NCBI RefSeq assembly: GCF_027497195.1
Contig: NZ_CP114905.1
Location: 868,001-932,000 of the forward strand
DNA length: 64,000 bases
Origin: Streptomyces sp. WMMC500
GTDB taxonomy: Bacteria; Actinomycetota; Actinomycetes; Streptomycetales; Streptomycetaceae
Direction of reading: 5' to 3'
Both the position numbers and the translations under genes were made by a program. Positions 32,197-41,194 of the stretch are shown here, piece by piece. Numbering within the stretch: the stretch's first letter is position 1; the number at the start of each line of letters is the position of its first letter. The notes beneath the pieces are model-generated. The model had not been told where the DNA came from. It made no database searches and saw only the letters and a list, made by a program, of their open reading frames with translations.

Positions 32197-34068
32197 TCAG
32201 GCCGCCCGGGCGCCGTCCGCCGCGACGAGGTCGCGGGCCGCCGCCGCGACCGCCGCCGCGTCGATGCCCGCCGCCGCGAGCTGCTCCGTCCCCGTCGCCG
32301 AGCCGGGCATGGTGCGTACCGCCAGCCGGGCGAGCCGCGGTACGGGGCGGCCGTCGTCGAACGCCTCGGCCACCGCGTCGCCCAGGCCGCCCTCCGGGTG
32401 ATGGTCCTCCACGGTGAGCACCCGGCCGGTCAGCTCCGCCGCGGCGCGGACGGCGGCGACGTCGACGGGCTTGACGGAGTACAGGTCGAGCACCCGCGCG
32501 CCGATGCCCTCTCCGGCCAGCGCGTCGGCGGCGGCCAGCGCCTCGTGCACGACCACCCCGGCCGCGGCGATCGTCACCCGGTCCGTGGGCGAGGAGCGCA
32601 GCAGCTTGCTGCCGCCGACGGGGAAGTCCTCGTCGGGCCCGTAGAGGACGGGCCGGCCGCCGCGCATGGTGCGCAGGTAGCGCACGCCCGCCGTGTCGTC
32701 GTCCGCCATGGCGGCGACGAGCCGGGCGGTCTGGTTGGCGTCGCAGGGGTGCAGAACCGTGCTGCCGTGCACGGCGCGGAACATCGCCAGGTCCTCCAGG
32801 CCCATCTGCGACGGGCCGTCCTCGCCGATGGCGACGCCGGCGTGCGAGCCGACCAGGTTGACGTTCGCCCGGCTGACGGCGGCCATGCGCACGAAGTCGT
32901 GGGCGCGGGTCAGGAAGGCGGCGAAGGTGGCCGCGAACGGCACCCAGCCGAGCGCCTGCATGCCGACGGCCGCCGCGACGAGCTGCTGTTCGGCGATGTA
33001 GCACTCGAAGTACCGCTCGGGGTGCTCCTTCGCGAAGAACTCGGCCCGCGTGGAGTCGCCGACCTCGCCGTCCAGCGCGACGACGTCCGGCCGCGCCGTG
33101 CCGAGCGCGGCCAGGGCCTGCCCGAACGCGTCGCGCGTCGCCACCGAGTCGCCCACGTCGTAGCGCGGCAGCTCCAGGTGCGGCTGGGTCACCGGCGGCG
33201 ACACGGGGACGGGCGCCGGGCGCCGCGGCTCGACGCGCAGGGCGCTGGTGCCGCCCAGCTCGGCGATGGCCGCCTCGGGGTCGGGCAGCGGCTTGCCGTG
33301 CATGCCCTCGCGGTTCGCGACCGCGGAGACCCCGCTGCCCTTGACGGTGTGGGCGATGACGGCGGTCGGCCGGTCGCTCACCGCCTCCGCCTCGTTGTAC
33401 GCGGCGTCGACGGCGGCCGGGTCGTGCCCGTCGACCTCGACGGTGTGCCAGCCGAACGCCTCCGCCCGGCGGGCGTACGCGTCCAGGTCCCAGCCGTGCC
33501 GGGTGGGCCCGCGCTGGCCGAGCCGGTTCACGTCGATGATCAGGGTGAGGTTGCCCAGGTGCTCGTACCCGGCGTGCTCGAACGCCTCCCAGACCGCGCC
33601 CTCGGCCATCTCGCTGTCGCCGCACAGCACCCAGACCCGGTACGGCAGGTGGCCGAGCCGCTTGCCCGCCAGCGCCATGCCGACGCCGATGGCCGGCCCC
33701 TGCCCGAGGGACCCGGTGGCCACGTCGACCCACGGCAGCACCGGAGTCGGGTGGCCTTCGAGCCTGCTGCCCCGCTTCCTGAACGTCAGCAGCTCCTCGT
33801 CGTCGATGGCGCCGGCCGCCTTGAGCGCCGCGTACAGCAGCGGAGAGGCGTGCCCCTTGGAGAGGACCAGGCGGTCCGCTCCGGGGTGGTCGGGCCGGTC
33901 GACGTCGTAGCGCAGGTGGCCTTCCAGCAGCACGGCCATCAGGTCGGCCGCGGACATCGACGAGGTCGGGTGGCCGGATCCGGCGGCGGCGGCGGCCCGT
34001 ATGGCGTCCACGCGCAACTGGCGGCCGAGCGCGGTGGGCAGTTGCAGGTCCACGTCGGCGGCGGTCAT
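32197..34068 (-). CDS. Transketolase
   Basis: 623 residues, complete three-domain transketolase. N-terminal TPP domain: DAIRAAAAAGSGHPTSSMSAADL, LSKGHASPLLYAALKAAG, TGSLGQGPAIGVGMALA and the GDS...N Mg/TPP motif in VLCGDSEMAEGAVWEA with IIDVNRLGQRG. Pyr domain: EYYIAEQQLV-like FECYIAEQQLVAAAVGM, the catalytic Glu being in AEQQ. C-terminal domain: ARVLDLYSVKPVD. It exchanges two-carbon units in the pentose phosphate pathway and supplies erythrose-4-P, a PhzC substrate, but it is a stand-alone gene here. ATG follows AAGGAGAACGAC. Confidence 0.93.
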   Translation of the reverse strand: MTAADVDLQLPTALGRQLRVDAIRAAAAAGSGHPTSSMSAADLMAVLLEGHLRYDVDRPDHPGADRLVLSKGHASPLLYAALKAAGAIDDEELLTFRKRGSRLEGHPTPVLPWVDVATGSLGQGPAIGVGMALAGKRLGHLPYRVWVLCGDSEMAEGAVWEAFEHAGYEHLGNLTLIIDVNRLGQRGPTRHGWDLDAYARRAEAFGWHTVEVDGHDPAAVDAAYNEAEAVSDRPTAVIAHTVKGSGVSAVANREGMHGKPLPDPEAAIAELGGTSALRVEPRRPAPVPVSPPVTQPHLELPRYDVGDSVATRDAFGQALAALGTARPDVVALDGEVGDSTRAEFFAKEHPERYFECYIAEQQLVAAAVGMQALGWVPFAATFAAFLTRAHDFVRMAAVSRANVNLVGSHAGVAIGEDGPSQMGLEDLAMFRAVHGSTVLHPCDANQTARLVAAMADDDTAGVRYLRTMRGGRPVLYGPDEDFPVGGSKLLRSSPTDRVTIAAAGVVVHEALAAADALAGEGIGARVLDLYSVKPVDVAAVRAAAELTGRVLTVEDHHPEGGLGDAVAEAFDDGRPVPRLARLAVRTMPGSATGTEQLAAAGIDAAAVAAAARDLVAADGARAA

Positions 34069-34282
34069 GTCGTTCTCCTTGTCCGTGCTGGGTGCCGTCC
34101 GTCCCGCGGGCACGACGGAGAGCCCGCTCGCCGGGACGGACATGCCGTCCGCTTTGTCGGTTCTGCGGGGCGGGTACCACGCCCCGGCGGGTGCTAACGG
34201 CCGATCTCGCGGGGTGCCCGCGGTGCCCGTAGCCGGGTGGGTACGCCGCGTACGTTCCCCGAGGCGGCGGCGGGGGCGGCGG

Positions 34283-35572
34283 TCAGCGGGTGAGCCAGTC
34301 CATCAGGCGGGACAGGCGGGGGATCTGTTCGCGGTAGTCGCGCCCGCTGCGGTCCAGGCCCTCCAGCAGCCGCGCGGACCGGTGCTCGGTGTCCAGCTCG
34401 TCGAGGATCCGCTTGACGTCGGCGAGCAGCGCGCCGTACAGGAACCAGTTCTCCTCGTCGCGCTCCGCGGTGTCGAGCAGCAGGGCCTCCACCCGGCCGC
34501 GTACGGCATGGGCCGCCGCGAGGTCCGCCTCCAGGCGGCCGGCCGCCGTCTCGGCGCTCGCGGAGACCTCGGTCGAGACCAGTTGTGCGAAGCTCACCAG
34601 CGCGTCGCCGATGTAGCCGAGCAGGTCCTCCAGGGCCGCACCCGTTTCGCGGGGGAACAGGGGCTCCTCCGCCCGCCGGGCCGTCGCCAGGTCCGCCAGG
34701 CCCCGGGTGAGCACGCGCACCACCACCGCGCAGATCTCCAGCGTGTCCAGCCCGGTGCGCAGCACCACCCGGTGCATCAGGCCCTCGCTCACCCGGGGGT
34801 TGAGCCGCAGGCTGTCCTCGGCGCGGCGCAGCGAGGTGTCGACGTCGCCGACGAAGTCGTCCAGGTCGCGCGCCGCGTGCAGCCGGTCGAAGGCCACCGC
34901 GGGCGAGGTGACGGCGGTGAGCTGGTCCGCACTGCGCAGCAGGAGGCGGCGCATCCGGCGGGCCAGGTCCTCGATGGCGTCGCCGGCGCTCTCCACCCAG
35001 ACCGGGGGCGCCAGCACGAGGTTGAACGTCAGGCCCACGACGGCGCCGGTGAGCGTCTCCAGAATCCGGGTGAACGCCGTGTCCCCCACGTGGCTGACGC
35101 CGAGGACGAGCATCGCGCTGATCGCGACCTCGGGCACGAACTCGCTCACCCGCACGATGCGCCCCGCGATCAGCGAGCTGAGGATGATCAGCCCCAGGCT
35201 CCACCAGCTCAGCCCGACCAGCGCGCTGAACCCGCTGGCGATGAGCACGCCGACCACGACGGCGGTGACGCGCCGGATGCCGGTGGTGAGCGTGGCGTAG
35301 AAGGTCACCTGGACGACGAGCAGCGCCGTCAGCGGTGCGGTCAGCGGCTTGGGGCCGCTGGTGAGCTGGAGGGCGACGACGTACGCGATCGTGGCGGCCA
35401 TGGCACCGCGCAGCGTCTGCGCCACGGTGGGCGCACGGAGCCGCTCGACGAGGCCGGCCAGGCGCGGGCGCCGTCTGACGGTGTCGGCTGCGTAGGACTT
35501 CAGCGCTCCTCCCGGTGGCGTCGCGCGCGGTGAGCGCCGTGGCGGTCCGCCGCGGCGCAGGTGGTCAAGCAC
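34283..35572 (-). CDS. FUSC/aromatic acid exporter-like membrane protein
   Basis: 429 residues. An N-terminal half of about six transmembrane segments (AATIAYVVALQL, LTALLVVQVTFYATLTTGIRRVTAVVVGVLIASGFSALVG, LGLIILSSLIAGRIV, ISAMLVLGVSHVG, LTGAVVGLTFNLVLAPPVWV) matches FUSC/ArAE proteins; the C-terminal half is a long helical cytoplasmic domain. Members export aromatic acids or fusaric acid-like compounds. The GTG at 35572 lacks a good ribosome site; GGGAGGAG precedes a CTG codon 23 residues further on, which may be the true start. No partner genes. Confidence 0.82.
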   Translation of the reverse strand: MLDHLRRGGPPRRSPRATPPGGALKSYAADTVRRRPRLAGLVERLRAPTVAQTLRGAMAATIAYVVALQLTSGPKPLTAPLTALLVVQVTFYATLTTGIRRVTAVVVGVLIASGFSALVGLSWWSLGLIILSSLIAGRIVRVSEFVPEVAISAMLVLGVSHVGDTAFTRILETLTGAVVGLTFNLVLAPPVWVESAGDAIEDLARRMRRLLLRSADQLTAVTSPAVAFDRLHAARDLDDFVGDVDTSLRRAEDSLRLNPRVSEGLMHRVVLRTGLDTLEICAVVVRVLTRGLADLATARRAEEPLFPRETGAALEDLLGYIGDALVSFAQLVSTEVSASAETAAGRLEADLAAAHAVRGRVEALLLDTAERDEENWFLYGALLADVKRILDELDTEHRSARLLEGLDRSGRDYREQIPRLSRLMDWLTR

Positions 35573-35665
35573 AAGGTCTCACAGAGACCGCCGCCGCTCG
35601 CCGCACGCGAGCCACCCCCTCGGGTCCGCGTAGGCCGAGGGGGTGGCGTGGGGGGTCCGGCGGGG

Positions 35666-36943
35666 TCAGCCGCCGTCGGTGAGGACCGGGGTCTGCCAGG
35701 TGCGCCACTCCGCGAGGTTGCCGGCCTTCCTCGGCGAGATCCGGAACACGCCGGGGGCGCTGCCCGTACCGTGCAGGAACGTCGCGATGCTCTGCTGCAG
35801 CGGGCCGCGCCACTCGGACCGCGACGCGCAGTGGGTCCCGTCCTGCACGTCGGACCAGTAACTGATGTTCTGTCCGGCGCCGAGCGCCTTGTAGACCTCC
35901 GCGCCGCCGAGCGCCGCCACGCTGCCGGACCTGGCGCCGAGCCAGTCCACGTGCGGGTTCTCCATGAGGAACAGCCCGCGCGGCGCGACCATGCCGACCA
36001 TCTCGTGGGTGTCCACCGGCAGTTGCGCCGGGTTGCCCGTGTACGAGCCGAAGGCGTCGCCCAGCCAGGGCTGTTCCCCGTACGCGCTGCTCAGCGGCTG
36101 CGCGCCGCTCTCCCGCGCGACGCTGCGGAAGGCGGGTGCGCCCGCGGAGCCCGACTCGACCGGCATCGTCAGCGCGATGCGCTGGTCGAACGCGCCGGCC
36201 ACGAAGGCGCCCTTGCCGAACCGCGAACAGCCGGTGACGCCCGTCGCGTCCGCCCGCAGCACGCTGCCGTCGGACTGCTCGATGACGTCGATGATGCGGC
36301 TGACGCCCCAGGCCCAGGCCATGAGCAGCCCGGTGCTGCTGGAGGAGCCGTAGACGCTGTAGAAGGCGCCCTGCTTGTTGTTGCGCGGGGTGCCCTCGCG
36401 GCCCACGGCGTACGGGTCGAAGTTGACGACGGCGGCGCCCGCGGCCTTGATGGCGGCGGTGTCCGCGCCGAAGCCGCCGTAGACAACGACCGCGGGGAAC
36501 GGTCCGGTGCCCCCGGGCAGGTCGACGCTGGCCGAGAAGCTCGCGCTGCGGCCCTGATCCGAGACGTTCACGGTGATCCCGGTGCGCGAGACGCTGCCGG
36601 TGACGCTCGCGGGCTTGGCCGGCTTCTGGCCGTAGACCGTGCGCTCGGCCAGCTCCCTGATCTCGGCCCGCCGGCAGCGCCAGTCGGACCTGGCGGTGAC
36701 CCGGGTGCCGTCCAGCTTCGTGAAGGGATCGGGCAGCAGCGCGTCCGAGGGCGTGGGCGGGCTGGGGACGGGGCAGTCGGCGCCGTCGTCCTCGACCGGC
36801 GCCACCTGGGCGACCGGCTCGATGCGGTCGGCGGCGGCCCCCGGCCGGGCGTCGAGGGTGGCGGCGAGCACCGCCGCGACGGCCACGACGGCGGCGACCG
36901 CGGAGGTGAGCGGCCGGGACCGGCGGAGCGGGTGGAAGCGCAT
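35666..36943 (-). CDS. Secreted CE15 glucuronoyl methylesterase
   Basis: 425 residues. Signal peptide of about 38 residues (AVAAVVAVAAVLAATLDARPGAAA). The alpha/beta hydrolase carries the CE15 nucleophile motif GCSRFGKGAFVAGAFD, upstream AVVVYGGFGAD, and the late segment LFLMENPHVDWLG with HCASRSEWRGPLQ for the His. CE15 enzymes cleave the ester between lignin alcohols and 4-O-methylglucuronic acid of xylan, releasing hemicellulose from lignin. A CebR-type operator lies 22 bp before the start, which fits induction during plant biomass degradation. ATG follows GGAGGTACC. Confidence 0.92.
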   Translation of the reverse strand: MRFHPLRRSRPLTSAVAAVVAVAAVLAATLDARPGAAADRIEPVAQVAPVEDDGADCPVPSPPTPSDALLPDPFTKLDGTRVTARSDWRCRRAEIRELAERTVYGQKPAKPASVTGSVSRTGITVNVSDQGRSASFSASVDLPGGTGPFPAVVVYGGFGADTAAIKAAGAAVVNFDPYAVGREGTPRNNKQGAFYSVYGSSSSTGLLMAWAWGVSRIIDVIEQSDGSVLRADATGVTGCSRFGKGAFVAGAFDQRIALTMPVESGSAGAPAFRSVARESGAQPLSSAYGEQPWLGDAFGSYTGNPAQLPVDTHEMVGMVAPRGLFLMENPHVDWLGARSGSVAALGGAEVYKALGAGQNISYWSDVQDGTHCASRSEWRGPLQQSIATFLHGTGSAPGVFRISPRKAGNLAEWRTWQTPVLTDGG

Positions 36944-36964
36944 GGGGGGTACCTCCAAGCCGAA

Positions 36965-36978
36965 TGGGAGCGCTCCCA
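36965..36978. promoter_or_regulatory. CebR-type operator upstream of the glucuronoyl esterase gene
   Basis: TGGGAGCGCTCCCA is an exact copy of the 14-bp CebR consensus, 22-35 bp before the esterase start codon. The 14-bp core is identical to that of the LPMO site at 23884-23897. Confidence 0.85.
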
Positions 36979-37202
36979 CACCGTAGGGAGGGGCCCACGA
37001 CACGGCAACAGTGGTTTTCAGCCAGTTTCGAATATCATTACGAAACTTTCGGCCGGGGGTTCCCGTTCCCCCGTACGGGTAGATGCGGAACCTCAGCGTC
37101 CCGCGGGGGCGTTGAGAGACTGACCGCGGTACAGCGGTCTTCGGTACGACGACCGGAACCGACGAGTCGGGCGGTACGCCCGCAACCCGAGGTGGCATTT
37201 CA

Positions 37203-37754
37203 GTGTCGATGTTTGATCGGATCAAGGACCAGGCCAAGGGCCTGCAGCAATCCCGGGGCGGATCGCGGTCCGGGAGCCAGGGCCCCGGCTCGACGGGCTC
37301 GGGCGGCGGTGGTTCCAAGGCCCAGCTCGTCAGCATGTTCAAGACGCAGCTCAGCTCGATGAAGACGGAGCTGAAGAGCGGCGCGTACCGGGACGCCAGC
37401 ATGGCGGTCTGCGCGCTGGTGGCCGCCGCCGACGGACACGTGCACCCCGCGGAGCGGGAGCGCATGGAGTCGATGATCGTGAGCAACGACGTGCTGCAGA
37501 ACTTCCCGCCGGAGCAGTTGCGGCAGCGGTTCACCAAGCACCTGGACCGGCTCACGGTCGACTTCCAGCAGGGCAAGGCGGAGGCGCTGCAGGAGATCGC
37601 CAAGGCCAAGAAGAAGCCGGCGGAGGCGCGGGCGGTGATCCAGACCGGGTTCGTCATCGCGGGCGCCGACGGCCACATCGACCCGGCGGAGCAGCAGGTG
37701 ATCCGCGAGGCGTGCACGGCGCTCGGGCTGTCGCCCTCGGAGTTCGGCATCTGA
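37203..37754 (+). CDS. TerB-like (tellurite resistance TerB) protein
   Basis: 183 residues. After a Gly/Ser-rich linker (about 16-38) the TerB helical domain reads ASMAVCALVAAADGHVHPAERERMESMI and VIQTGFVIAGADGHIDPAEQQVIREACTALG, with the paired acidic DGHxxPAE metal-binding repeats. TerB takes part in membrane-associated stress and tellurite-resistance complexes; no TerC/D/E genes are adjacent. The GTG start is followed two codons later by an ATG that could serve instead. Convergent with the DinB gene. Confidence 0.88.
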   Translation: MSMFDRIKDQAKGLQQSRGGSRSGSQGPGSTGSGGGGSKAQLVSMFKTQLSSMKTELKSGAYRDASMAVCALVAAADGHVHPAERERMESMIVSNDVLQNFPPEQLRQRFTKHLDRLTVDFQQGKAEALQEIAKAKKKPAEARAVIQTGFVIAGADGHIDPAEQQVIREACTALGLSPSEFGI

Positions 37755-37772
37755 GACCGGCCGGTACGCGGT

Positions 37773-37814
37773 TCGCGTGCCTCGTACGCTCCGCGGGGCG
37801 CACGAGGCACGCGA
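37773..37814. terminator. 13-bp perfect hairpin between terB-like and DinB genes
   Basis: TCGCGTGCCTCGT (37773-37785) and ACGAGGCACGCGA (37802-37814) pair perfectly around a 16-nt loop, between convergent genes. Confidence 0.7.
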
Positions 37815-37821
37815 GGCCCGC

Positions 37822-38538
37822 TCAGGCCGCGCCGAAGCGGGCCCGCCACAGGTCGCGGAGCAGCGCGATCTCCGCCATGTGGTGGATGAACTCCAGGTTG
37901 CCCGCCCACAGCACGTCGACGTACGCCTCGTCGGGGTCGGAGGCGTAGGGGTACTGCGAGAAGCCGACCGTGTCCAACTGCTCCTCGGTGACGGTGGCGA
38001 CGCTGTCGCGCCAGCGGTCGACCTCCGCCCAGAACCGCGCGACGGCGAGCTCCGCGGACGGCGTGAAGTCGACCAGCAGCCTGGGATCCCGGCGCCGCTC
38101 GCCGAACGTCCACTCCCAGCCGCCGGCGAAGCCCGAGTGGAGGTGTCCCAGCCGCCAGGCGATGGTGGTGACCGGGGCCTCGTCCGGCTCCAGCGGGCCG
38201 GTGTGGGCGAGGACTTCGCGGACCCGCTCGACGCTCACCTCCCAGTCCGCGGCGACCTTCTCGACGGACATGCCCTCGGCGACGTCCCGCGCGACACCGG
38301 CGTACTCGCTGGGGGGAATGGACGCCGCGCCCTTGTCGAGCACCCACTCCCCCGGCCCGTACGCCCGCGGCGTCGTCGCCTCGGCCCGCCGCCGGACCGA
38401 CCAGCAGCCGGGCACCGGTTCCCAGCGGAACTCCTCGTCGCCGAGCCCGGCGAGCCGCAGCCCGGCCGCCTCCCTCGCCGCGTCGAACTGGTCCAGCAGC
38501 AGGCGCAACCGCCCGCTGTCCGCATGCCCGTGCGCCAT
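37822..38538 (-). CDS. DinB/YfiT-like four-helix protein
   Basis: 238 residues. DinB-type helices: RLRLLLDQFDAAREAAGLRLAGLGDEEFRWEPVPGCWSVR, IAWRLGHLHSGFAGGWEWTFG carrying a His of the metal triad, and NLEFIHHMAEIALLRDLW with the remaining His pair. Such proteins often work as thiol-dependent S-transferases (mycothiol or bacillithiol) or maleylpyruvate isomerases. Substrate unknown. The start follows GGAGGGAGCC. Confidence 0.85.
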   Translation of the reverse strand: MAHGHADSGRLRLLLDQFDAAREAAGLRLAGLGDEEFRWEPVPGCWSVRRRAEATTPRAYGPGEWVLDKGAASIPPSEYAGVARDVAEGMSVEKVAADWEVSVERVREVLAHTGPLEPDEAPVTTIAWRLGHLHSGFAGGWEWTFGERRRDPRLLVDFTPSAELAVARFWAEVDRWRDSVATVTEEQLDTVGFSQYPYASDPDEAYVDVLWAGNLEFIHHMAEIALLRDLWRARFGAA

Positions 38539-38640
38539 CCCCGGCTCCCTCCGCGGCCGCAGGTCCCGCGCCCGCGCTCCGCGGAGGCTAACGGCCGGCG
38601 TACGCGGAGGGCGACGGGATTTTTCCGGGCGGGGGCGCGC

Positions 38641-40071
38641 TCAGCCGCGGTACGCCTCCAGCAGCCGCAGCCACACCTCGCTGATCGTCGGGTACGACGG
38701 GACCGCGTGCCACAGCCGGCTCACCGGCACCCGGCCCGCGACGGCGATGGTCGCCGAGTGGATCAGCTCCCCCACCCCCGGCCCGACGAACGTGACGCCC
38801 CGCAGGAACTCCTCGTCGAGGTCGACGACCATGCGCGCCCGCCCGCGGTAGCCGTCCGCGTAGAGCCCCGCGCCCGCGACCGAGGCCATGTCGACGTCCA
38901 CCGCGCGCACCCGGTGGCCGGCCCGTACCGCCTCGGCCAGCGACATCCCGACGGCCGCGGCCTCGGGGTCGGCGAAGACGACCTGCGGGACGGCGCCGTG
39001 GTCGGCGGTCGCGGCGTGCGCCCCCCACGGGTCCGACTCCAGCAGCGGCACGCCGTGCGCGCGGGCGGCGATGGCGGCGCCCGCGATGCGGGCCTGGTAC
39101 TTGCCCTGGTGGGTCAGCAGCGCGCGGTGGTTGACGTCCCCGACCCCGTACAGCCACTCGCTGCCCGTGACCCGCAGGGAGTCGTCCACGGCCAGCCAGG
39201 AACCGGGCTCCAGGTCCACGGTCTCCAGGCCGATGTCCTCGGTACGGGGCGCGCGGCCGGTGGCGAAGAGGATCTCGTCGGCCTCGACGGTGTCGCCGGC
39301 GTCGGTGGTCGCGCGGACGGTGCCGTTCTCGCGGACGACGGAGGCGACGGAGGTGCGGGTACGCACCTGCGCGCCGGCCTCGGTCAGCGCCTCGGTGACC
39401 AGCTCGCCGGCGAAGGGCTCCATGCGGTCCAGCAGGCCGTCGCCGCGGACGAGAACGGTGACCTGGGAGCCGAGGGCCTGCCAGGCGGTGGCCATCTCGA
39501 CGCCGACCACCCCGCCGCCGACGATGATCAGCCGGCCGGGGACGGTCGCGGAGCTGGTGGCCTCCCGGCTGGTCCACGGCTGTACGTCGGCGATCCCCGG
39601 CAGGTTGGGCAGCACGGCGCGGCTGCCGGTGCAGATCGCGACGGCGTGCCCGGCGGTCAGCGTCCGTACCACGCCGTCGGCGTCGGTCACGCTCACGGTG
39701 CGCGGCCCGGCGAGGCGGCCCCGGCCGCGGTAGAGGTCGGCGCCGATGCCGTCCAGCCAGGCGACCTGGCCGTCGTCCTGCCAGTGGGAGGTGTACGTGT
39801 CCCGGCGGGCGAGGACCGCGGCCGCGTCGAGGTCTCCGGCCACCAGATGGCTCAGGCCGGGGAGCCGGCGGGCGTCGGCGCGCGCGAGCACCGGGCGCAG
39901 CAGGGCCTTGCTGGGCATGCAGGCCCAGTACGAGCAATCGCCGCCGACGAGTTCGCTCTCGACGACCGCGGTGGACAGACCGGCGGCGCGGGTGCGGTCG
40001 GCGACGTTCTCACCCACCGGCCCGGCGCCGAGGACGACCACGTCGTACGCGAAGGATTCCGTTTCCGTCAT
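38641..40071 (-). CDS. Class I flavoprotein disulfide oxidoreductase (mercuric reductase/mycothione reductase-like)
   Basis: 476 residues. FAD motif VVVLGAGPVGENVADR (residues 11-26), redox disulfide GGDCSYWACMPSK (C46 and C51), NAD(P) motif LIIVGGGVVGVEMATAW and a C-terminal dimerisation domain. The usual C-terminal His-Glu pair is not clear: the end reads LWHAVPSYPTISEVWLRLLEAY, with HAVPSYPTISE giving His...Glu. Substrate could be a low-molecular disulfide, quinone or metal ion. It appears monocistronic. Confidence 0.88.
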   Translation of the reverse strand: MTETESFAYDVVVLGAGPVGENVADRTRAAGLSTAVVESELVGGDCSYWACMPSKALLRPVLARADARRLPGLSHLVAGDLDAAAVLARRDTYTSHWQDDGQVAWLDGIGADLYRGRGRLAGPRTVSVTDADGVVRTLTAGHAVAICTGSRAVLPNLPGIADVQPWTSREATSSATVPGRLIIVGGGVVGVEMATAWQALGSQVTVLVRGDGLLDRMEPFAGELVTEALTEAGAQVRTRTSVASVVRENGTVRATTDAGDTVEADEILFATGRAPRTEDIGLETVDLEPGSWLAVDDSLRVTGSEWLYGVGDVNHRALLTHQGKYQARIAGAAIAARAHGVPLLESDPWGAHAATADHGAVPQVVFADPEAAAVGMSLAEAVRAGHRVRAVDVDMASVAGAGLYADGYRGRARMVVDLDEEFLRGVTFVGPGVGELIHSATIAVAGRVPVSRLWHAVPSYPTISEVWLRLLEAYRG

Positions 40072-40160
40072 GGGGTCAGTGTGGCCGGTGGGTGCGCGCG
40101 GAACAGAGGGCGGGTGGGGTGTGTCGCCCGGCGGGGTACGCGCCGGGCGTAGCGGCGCCG

Positions 40161-41072
40161 TCAGTGGCCGTGCAGCACGCGGGCCAGGAAGTCGGCGGCG
40201 TCGGTGCCGGTGCCGGTGGACGCGGCGAGGTTGTCCAGCGCCAGGCGGTAGCGGTCGACCTCGCTCGGCTTGTCGATGCGCACGGTGCCGGTGAGCTGGT
40301 CCAGGCAGACCACGTCCGGCAGTTCGGGCTCGGCGAACCGCAGCATCGTCAGCGGCTGGGCCACCGCCGCCGTGCCGCCGGCCGCCAGCGGCACCACGTC
40401 CAGGGTGACCGTGGGGTGTTCGAGGTGCAGCCGGAGCAGGTGCCGCAACTGGTCCTCCATCACCCCCGGGGCGCCGACCGAGCGCCGGAGCGCCGCCTCG
40501 TCGAGCAGCACCCAGCAGCGCGGCGGGTCCGCACGGGTGAGCGCCTGCTGGCGGCGTTCGAGCAGGTGCAGGCGGCGCTCCACCGTCCGCACCGGGTCCT
40601 GCGGGAAGCCGAGCCGGGTGATCGCGCGGGCGTACGCGGCGGTCTGGAGCAGGTCCGGGATCCGCTGGGACTGGTAGCTGCGGATGACCGTGGCGGCCTC
40701 CTCCAGGCCGAGGTGGGTCTCCGTCTGACTGGGTATCAGGTCGCTGTACTCCTGCCACCAGCTCGGCGCGTTGGCGCCGCGGGCCAGCGCGGCGTACTCG
40801 TCGAGCTCGGCGTCGTCGACGACGCCGTAGAGCTCGAGCAGCGCGGCGACGTCGTAGTCCTTGCAGCCGCCCTGGCCCAGCTCCAGCCGGCACAGCTTGG
40901 CGACCGAGGCGCCGATCTCGCGGGCCGCCTCCTGCAACTGGATGCCCCGGTCCCGGCGGAGCCGGCGCAGCCGGGAGCCGAGCACGGACCTGCAGACGGG
41001 CCTGCCGCCGCGCTCCTGCCGGTCGGTGAGCGGGATCCCCGGGTCGTGCACTGCCGCCATCGGCACCGTCAT
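40161..41072 (-). CDS. XRE-family regulator with DUF5753 ligand domain
   Basis: 303 residues. HTH at about 35-85: LGSRLRRLRRDRGIQLQEAAREIGASVAKLCRLELGQ. The DUF5753 domain follows (about 110-295) with WWQEYSDLIPSQTETHLGLEEAATVIRSYQSQRIPDLLQTAAYARA, SVGAPGVMEDQLRHLLRLHLEHPTVTLDVVPL. This class is very abundant in Streptomyces and often pairs with small DUF397 proteins (BldB-like contexts); no DUF397 gene is visible here. A DUF574 methyltransferase lies upstream on the same strand. ATG follows GGAGGACC. Confidence 0.92.
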   Translation of the reverse strand: MTVPMAAVHDPGIPLTDRQERGGRPVCRSVLGSRLRRLRRDRGIQLQEAAREIGASVAKLCRLELGQGGCKDYDVAALLELYGVVDDAELDEYAALARGANAPSWWQEYSDLIPSQTETHLGLEEAATVIRSYQSQRIPDLLQTAAYARAITRLGFPQDPVRTVERRLHLLERRQQALTRADPPRCWVLLDEAALRRSVGAPGVMEDQLRHLLRLHLEHPTVTLDVVPLAAGGTAAVAQPLTMLRFAEPELPDVVCLDQLTGTVRIDKPSEVDRYRLALDNLAASTGTGTDAADFLARVLHGH

Positions 41073-41194
41073 CGGTCCTCCGCAGGCTCGGTCCTCCGCA
41101 GATGGGCCGTCGCCACCAAGACTCACGCTACGGGCGAAGGGTAACCCGCCACAGGGGGCAAATGCGCACGATGGCCCGATCTTTGCGTGCCCGC

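Noticed and set aside
30713..34180. Open frame of 1155 codons on the minus strand
   Set aside because: It is the shadow of the DUF4360, HhH and transketolase genes; the translation is Arg/Ala/Gly-rich without any domain, as is usual for GC-rich DNA.
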